A stretch of 64,000 nt of DNA from Palsa-504 sp963744005 (GTDB taxonomy: Bacteria; Actinomycetota; Actinomycetes; Streptosporangiales; Streptosporangiaceae). Positions 59,960 to 64,000 of this stretch are shown here, piece after piece. The DNA lies in assembly GCA_963744005.1 (NCBI GenBank), contig CAVURU010000003.1, positions 3,224,001 to 3,288,000 on the forward strand, in the 5' to 3' direction. The notes under the pieces were generated by a model. The model had not been told where the DNA came from, ran no database searches, and was given only the letters and a program-made list of their open reading frames with translations. A program made the translations under genes and the position numbers. Each line of letters begins with the position of its first letter. Position 1 is the stretch's first letter.

Positions 59960-60037
59960 CTGGGCCGCCGGGCAGGTCAGGCCGTCGGCTCTTTCGAGGT
60001 GTCTCCGGCGGCCCCCTTGGTGTCACCGGCGGCCCAG
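59960..60037 (+). promoter_or_regulatory. 3' inverted element of MFS copy C
   Basis: CTGGGCCGCCGG (59960-59971) and CCGGCGGCCCAG (60026-60037) enclose GAGGTGTCTCCGG and GGTGTCACCGG, as after copy B. Confidence 0.6.
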
Positions 60038-60048
60038 CCTCACGGCAA

Positions 60049-60082
60049 GCGGCCCTCCGCTCAGCGCAGAGCGGGGGGCCGC
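60049..60082 (+). terminator. Terminator after MFS copy C
   Basis: GCGGCCCTCCGC and GCGGGGGGCCGC with one wobble pair around TCAGCGCAGA, followed by TTTCCC. Confidence 0.8.
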
Positions 60083-60122
60083 TTTCCCAGGCCAGCAGGC
60101 GGGCTAACGGGTGGCTGGGCGG

Positions 60123-61464
60123 TCAGCTCGTCCCGCCGGCCAGCGGGCCCGGGTCGCGGCGGCGCCGGTACAGGTCGGCCACGCGGAAGGCCAGGTCGAG
60201 GGACTGGCTGCGGTTCAGCCGCGGATCGCAGGTCGTCTCGTAGCGGTAGCTCAGGTCGCTCTCGGTCAGGCGATGGCCGCCGCCGAGGCATTCCGTCACG
60301 TCATCACCGGTGAATTCGATGTGGATGCCGCCGGGATAGGTGCCGAGGGCGCGGTGCACCTCGAAGAAGCCGGCCACCTCGTCCAGCACGTCGTCGAAGC
60401 TCCTGGTCTTGCGCCCGCCGGCCGCTTCCACCGTGTTGCCGTGCATCGGGTCACAGACCCAGATGACCTCCGGCCGGCTGGCGGCGATCTTCTCGACCAG
60501 CGGGGGCAGCGCCTGACGGATCCGCCCGGCGCCCATCCGGGTGGTCAGGGTGCAGCCGGCCAGGCTCCTGGTCCGGGTCGAGGACATCGATCAGCTCGAG
60601 CACGTCGTGGGCAGCGGCGTCCGGGCCGATCTTGACCGCGAGAGGGTTGCGGATCTGGCGGGCGAACTCGACGTGCGCGCCGCGCGGATCCCGGGTGCGC
60701 TCGCCGATCCACAGCAGGTGACCGGACAGGTCATAGGTGCCCCCGGTCCGCGGGTCGGCCCGGGTCAGAGCGTGCTCGTAGTCCAGCAGCAGCGCTTCGT
60801 GGCTGGCGTAGAACTCAACCGAGCGGAACTCCCGGGGGTCGGCCCCGCAGGCGTGCATGAAGGCGATGGCCCGCTCGATCTCGTCGGCCAGCTGCTCGTA
60901 ACGCCGCCCGGCCGGGCTGGCGGCCACGAAGTCCTGGTTCCAGGCGTGCACCTGGCCCAGGTCGGCGTGCCCGCCGCTGGCCAGCGAGCGGCACAGGTTC
61001 AGGGTGGACGCGGCGCAGTGGTAGGCCTCGAGCAGCCGCCCGGGATCGGGCGTCCGGGCGGCCGCGGTGAAGTCGACGCCGTTGACCGCGTCGCCCCGGT
61101 AGACCGGGAGCTCGACGCCGTCCTGCACCTCGGTGGCGGCCGAGCGCGGCTTGCCGAACTGGCCCGCCATCCGGCCGACCTTGACCACCGGCACGCTGGC
61201 CGCGTAGGTCAGCACGACGGCCATCTGCAGCAGGGTCTGGAACTTGGCCCGGATGCTGCCGGCGGTGGCCCCGGCGAACGTCTCGGCGCAGTCGCCGCCC
61301 TGCAGCAGGAAGGCCTCACCGCGCGCCACCGCGGCCAGCCGCTCCTTCAGCTGGTCGCACTCGGCGGCCAGCACCAGCGGCGGCAAGCCTTCCAGGCCGC
61401 GCACCACCTCGGCCAGGCGGTCACGGTCGGGCCACCGCGGCTGCTGAAGGGCGGGCGAGGTCAC
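60123..61464 (-). CDS. Class II 3-deoxy-7-phosphoheptulonate (DAHP) synthase with one frameshift
   Basis: First enzyme of the shikimate pathway, joining PEP and erythrose 4-phosphate. Class II motifs are clear: GEAFLLQGGDCAETF, VVKVGRMAGQFGKPRS, ASHEALLLDYEHAL, then in another frame RMGAGRIRQALPPLVE, VIWVCDPMHGNT and GGHRLTESDLSYRYETTCDP. Removing one base near 60552 joins them into 447 codons, close to the normal 450-465. Since this gene is usually essential, a sequencing error is more likely than a real break. ATG 61464 is the start. Confidence 0.85.
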
Positions 61465-61506
61465 GGAAAGGCAGTCTACGCGCGCCTCCCGCCCGGCCCG
61501 GGCGGA

Positions 61507-62127
61507 TCAATCGTCGTCGTCAGGCTCGGCGCCGGCCTCCTGCGGGGCGGCCGGGATCACGGTGTCCGCGTCCCCGGCCAGCAGCTGCTGCGGGATCTGG
61601 CCGAAGGCGTAGCGGGCCGGCCCGGGCCCGGCGGCCAGGGTGAACGTCCAGATGACGTCGTACCGGTCGCGCGGCCACTTGCGCGGGACCGGGATGCCGC
61701 CGGTGACGGGCAGCGCGGCGGCGATGTCCGGGATGTGCTTGTGCTCCCAGCAGATGAGCACCACGCCGGGCTGGCCGCGGACCAGGCGGTCGGCTAGCTG
61801 CCGTTCCTCGCCCTGGGCGAAGTCGGCGGTGATGGGCAGCTCCAGGCGCTCGCTCAGGCCCTGGATGGTCTGATACGACCGGTGCGCGGCCGTCTTGCCG
61901 GGATGACCCCAGGACGGCGCGACCAGCAGCGTCGGGGTGCGCAGGCCGGGCCGGAGCGGGCCGAAGTCCGGGTGGAACAGGGCGGCGAGGGCGCCGGAGC
62001 GCTGCCAGCCGCGGGGCAGCAGCGAGTGCTCGTTGTGGCTGCCCTGGTAGTCGACCCCGGTCAGCGGCGGCTTCAGGGGCTTCTCGGCGTGCCGGATGAT
62101 GTAGATGACTTCGGGCGACACGTCCAT
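61507..62127 (-). CDS. Histidine phosphatase superfamily protein (phosphoglycerate mutase-like)
   Basis: About 206 residues starting MDVSPEVIYIIRHAEKPLKP. RHAEKP is the catalytic RHG-type motif, with LLPRGWQRSGALAALF supplying the second conserved Arg region and VVLICWEHKHIPDIAAAL the second His. A negatively charged tail ends EPDDDD. Probably a phosphatase, substrate unknown. ATG 62127 is used; ATG 62145 (MPYLGPM) is possible. Confidence 0.75.
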   Translation of the reverse strand: MDVSPEVIYIIRHAEKPLKPPLTGVDYQGSHNEHSLLPRGWQRSGALAALFHPDFGPLRPGLRTPTLLVAPSWGHPGKTAAHRSYQTIQGLSERLELPITADFAQGEERQLADRLVRGQPGVVLICWEHKHIPDIAAALPVTGGIPVPRKWPRDRYDVIWTFTLAAGPGPARYAFGQIPQQLLAGDADTVIPAAPQEAGAEPDDDD

Positions 62128-62323
62128 GGGGCCAAGGTAAGGCATGGAGCGGCCAGGCCCTATTGGCCGTTGCGCCGGACAGGTCCGCTCTGACAGGATT
62201 TTTACGTGGGCTGGCCAGCACTCTCTCCCCCACGCAGTACGACATGCGGATGCTGGCGCCCTCAGCCCCTCCCGCCCGAGACAACCCGGGGCCCGCATGC
62301 CTGACCACCCTGCATCAGCGAGG

Positions 62324-64000
62324 ATGCTCGACCGTGGCCGCGAGCGCAAGACGCTAGACGAGCTCGTCGCTGATACGCGCGCGGGGCGCAGCCGCGCGCT
62401 GGTCCTGCGCGGCGACGCGGGAATCGGCAAGACCGCCCTGCTGGGATACCTGTCCGGGGCCGCGGACGGCTGCCATGTCACGCGGGTCGCGGGAATCGAG
62501 TCCGAGATGGAGCTCGCCTTCGCCGGCCTGCACGCCCTGTGCGCCCCGATGCTCGGCCGTCTGGAGCATCTGCCCGGGCCGCAGCGCGACGCGCTGAACA
62601 CCGCGTTCGGGATGAGCGCCGGGCCGCCGCCGGATCGCTTCCTGGTCGGCCTGGCCGTGCTGAGCCTGCTGGCTGACGCAGCCGATGAGCAGCCGTTGCT
62701 GTGCCTGGTGGACGATGTGCAGTGGCTCGACCAGGTGTCGGTGCAGACCCTCGCGTTCGTGGCGCGACGGCTGCTGGCCGAGCGGGTCGGGCTGGTGTTC
62801 GCGCTGCGCGGGGCGGGCGGCGAGCACGAACTGGCCGGACTGCCGGAACTCGTGATCGAAGGGCTGGGCGCCGAGGACGCCCGCCGGCTGCTCGACGCGA
62901 GGATGCCCGGAGCGCTCGACGCGAGAGTGCGGGACCGGATCCTCGGTGAGGCCGACGGCAACCCTCTCGCGCTGCTCGAGCTGCCTCGCGAGCGGTCCGC
63001 GATGGCGATACCGGGCGGGTTCGGGCTGGCCCGGCAGACCCCGCTGACGAGCCGGATCGAGCAGGGCTTCGCGCGACAGCTCGAGCCGCTCCCGGCCGAC
63101 ACCCGGCGGCTCATGCTGCTGGCCGCGGCCGAGCCGGTCGGCGACGTGACGCTGCTGTGGCGCGCGGCCGAGCGGCTCGGCATCGAGCCCGAGTCGGCCG
63201 CACCGGCCGAGGCGGCAGGCCTGGTCGAGATCGGCGCCCGGGTGCGGTTCCGCCACCCGCTGCTGCGCTCCGCCGCCTACCGGGCCGCGGCGGCACCCGA
63301 GCGACGGGAGGTCCACCGGGCGCTGGCCGAGGCGACGGACGCAGCGACGGACCCGGATCGCCGGGCCTGGCACCGGGCCCGCGCGGCAGGCCGGCCGGAC
63401 GAAGCGGTGGCCGGCGAGCTGGAGCGGTCGGCGGGCCGAGCGCAGGCCCGCGGAGGGTTGTCGGCGGCCGCGGCGTTCCTGCAGCGAGCCGCCGAACTGA
63501 CGCCCGACCCCGCCCGGCGGGCCGATCGCTCGCTGGCCGCGGCCCAAGCGAAGCTCGACGTCGCCGACGCGGCCGCCGCGGCCGAGCTCATGGCCGCGGC
63601 CGAGCTCGGGCCGGTCAGCGACCTGCAGCGCGCCCAGCTGCAGCGGCTGGGGGCGCAGATCGTGTTCACCAGCCAGCGCGGGCGGGACGCCCCGCCGCTG
63701 CTACTCGAGGCGGCCCGGCAGCTCGAGCCAATGGACCCCGCAATGGCGCGGGAGACCTACCTCGAGGCGATCGCCTCGGCCATGTTCGCCGGGCGCCTCG
63801 GCACCGGCCCGGATGAGCGCGAGGTGGCGGCGGCGGCGCGCGGGGTGACCCAGGCGCCCGCGCCCGGCGCGGCCGAGCAGCTCCTCGGGGCCCTGGTGAC
63901 GCGGTTCACCGAAGGGTACGGGGCGGCTGTCGCGCCGATCTCACGGGCGCTGCGGGCGTTCGACGAGCCCGGTGGAGGCGGGGCGGACCGGCGGTGGCTC
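62324..64000 (+). CDS. Large ATP-binding LuxR-family (LAL) regulator, N-terminal part
   Basis: The frame runs off the window after 559 codons. The start MLDRGRERKTLDELVAD leads to Walker A GDAGIGKTALL, Walker B LLCLVDDVQWLD and a NACHT/AAA-like ATPase with helical repeats after it (LEAARQLEPMDPAMARETYL). This is typical of actinobacterial LAL/MalT-type regulators, whose LuxR helix-turn-helix would lie beyond the edge. ATG 62297 in the same frame would add nine residues. It is divergent from the histidine phosphatase gene. Confidence 0.8.
   Translation, partial: MLDRGRERKTLDELVADTRAGRSRALVLRGDAGIGKTALLGYLSGAADGCHVTRVAGIESEMELAFAGLHALCAPMLGRLEHLPGPQRDALNTAFGMSAGPPPDRFLVGLAVLSLLADAADEQPLLCLVDDVQWLDQVSVQTLAFVARRLLAERVGLVFALRGAGGEHELAGLPELVIEGLGAEDARRLLDARMPGALDARVRDRILGEADGNPLALLELPRERSAMAIPGGFGLARQTPLTSRIEQGFARQLEPLPADTRRLMLLAAAEPVGDVTLLWRAAERLGIEPESAAPAEAAGLVEIGARVRFRHPLLRSAAYRAAAAPERREVHRALAEATDAATDPDRRAWHRARAAGRPDEAVAGELERSAGRAQARGGLSAAAAFLQRAAELTPDPARRADRSLAAAQAKLDVADAAAAAELMAAAELGPVSDLQRAQLQRLGAQIVFTSQRGRDAPPLLLEAARQLEPMDPAMARETYLEAIASAMFAGRLGTGPDEREVAAAARGVTQAPAPGAAEQLLGALVTRFTEGYGAAVAPISRALRAFDEPGGGGADRRWL

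Overview
The window looks like chromosomal DNA of a very GC-rich, soil-type actinobacterium. Strong G/C preference at third codon positions, frequent GTG starts, F420-type flavin enzymes, mycothiol-dependent isomerase relatives, a BldD-like DNA-binding fold, ArsR/SRPBCC cassettes and HpnH all fit this. I cannot name the genus. I see no rRNA, tRNA, CRISPR array or intact insertion sequence.

Layout. 0-15 kb: single-gene redox and detoxification units (F420 reductase-like, VOC proteins, redoxin, nitronate monooxygenase, crotonase, a flavin monooxygenase with an NTF2-like domain), a heavily frameshifted DHA2 exporter, and a LuxR regulator beside an MFS exporter. 15-37 kb: an orphan molybdenum hydroxylase large subunit, an ArsR-SRPBCC-isomerase operon, a CaiB transferase, several TetR genes with visible palindromic operators, pdxH, a minus-strand operon of two phosphoesterases, a crotonase and a hydrolase, an SCP2-type thiolase, an LLM oxidoreductase and a LuxR protein fused to a hydrolase. 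37-46 kb: a surface module with UDP-GlcNAc 2-epimerase, a signal-peptide protein with a C-terminal hydrophobic/polyarginine anchor, a GT2 glycosyltransferase and an exosortase-like transpeptidase. Next to it lie a gene-poor repeat-rich stretch, two stand-alone BldD-type DNA-binding domains and gene remnants. 46-60 kb: three related MFS transporters that share an upstream 14-bp-phased GCAATTGCC array ending at a TTGACA promoter, a leader with two hairpins, and a 3' inverted element. Between the first and the other two sit an XRE regulator, a membrane Ser/Thr kinase, a TetR/HpnH divergent pair, an SPFH protein and two transglutaminase-like genes. 60-64 kb: class II DAHP synthase, a histidine phosphatase and the start of a large ATP-binding LuxR-type regulator.

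Two systems stand out. First, the triplicated MFS transporters keep the same array, promoter, leader and 3' element although one copy lies about 10 kb away in opposite orientation. This points to a dedicated regulator and perhaps an RNA-level control that I do not recognise. Second, the exosortase, GT2 and anchored surface protein look like a compact protein-sorting module, bordered by a UDP-GlcNAc epimerase.

Caveat: eight genes carry single-base frameshifts (seven in the DHA2 exporter alone, one each in seven others, including DAHP synthase). The reading is otherwise well preserved on both sides of each shift, so base-level assembly error is the simplest explanation for most of them.
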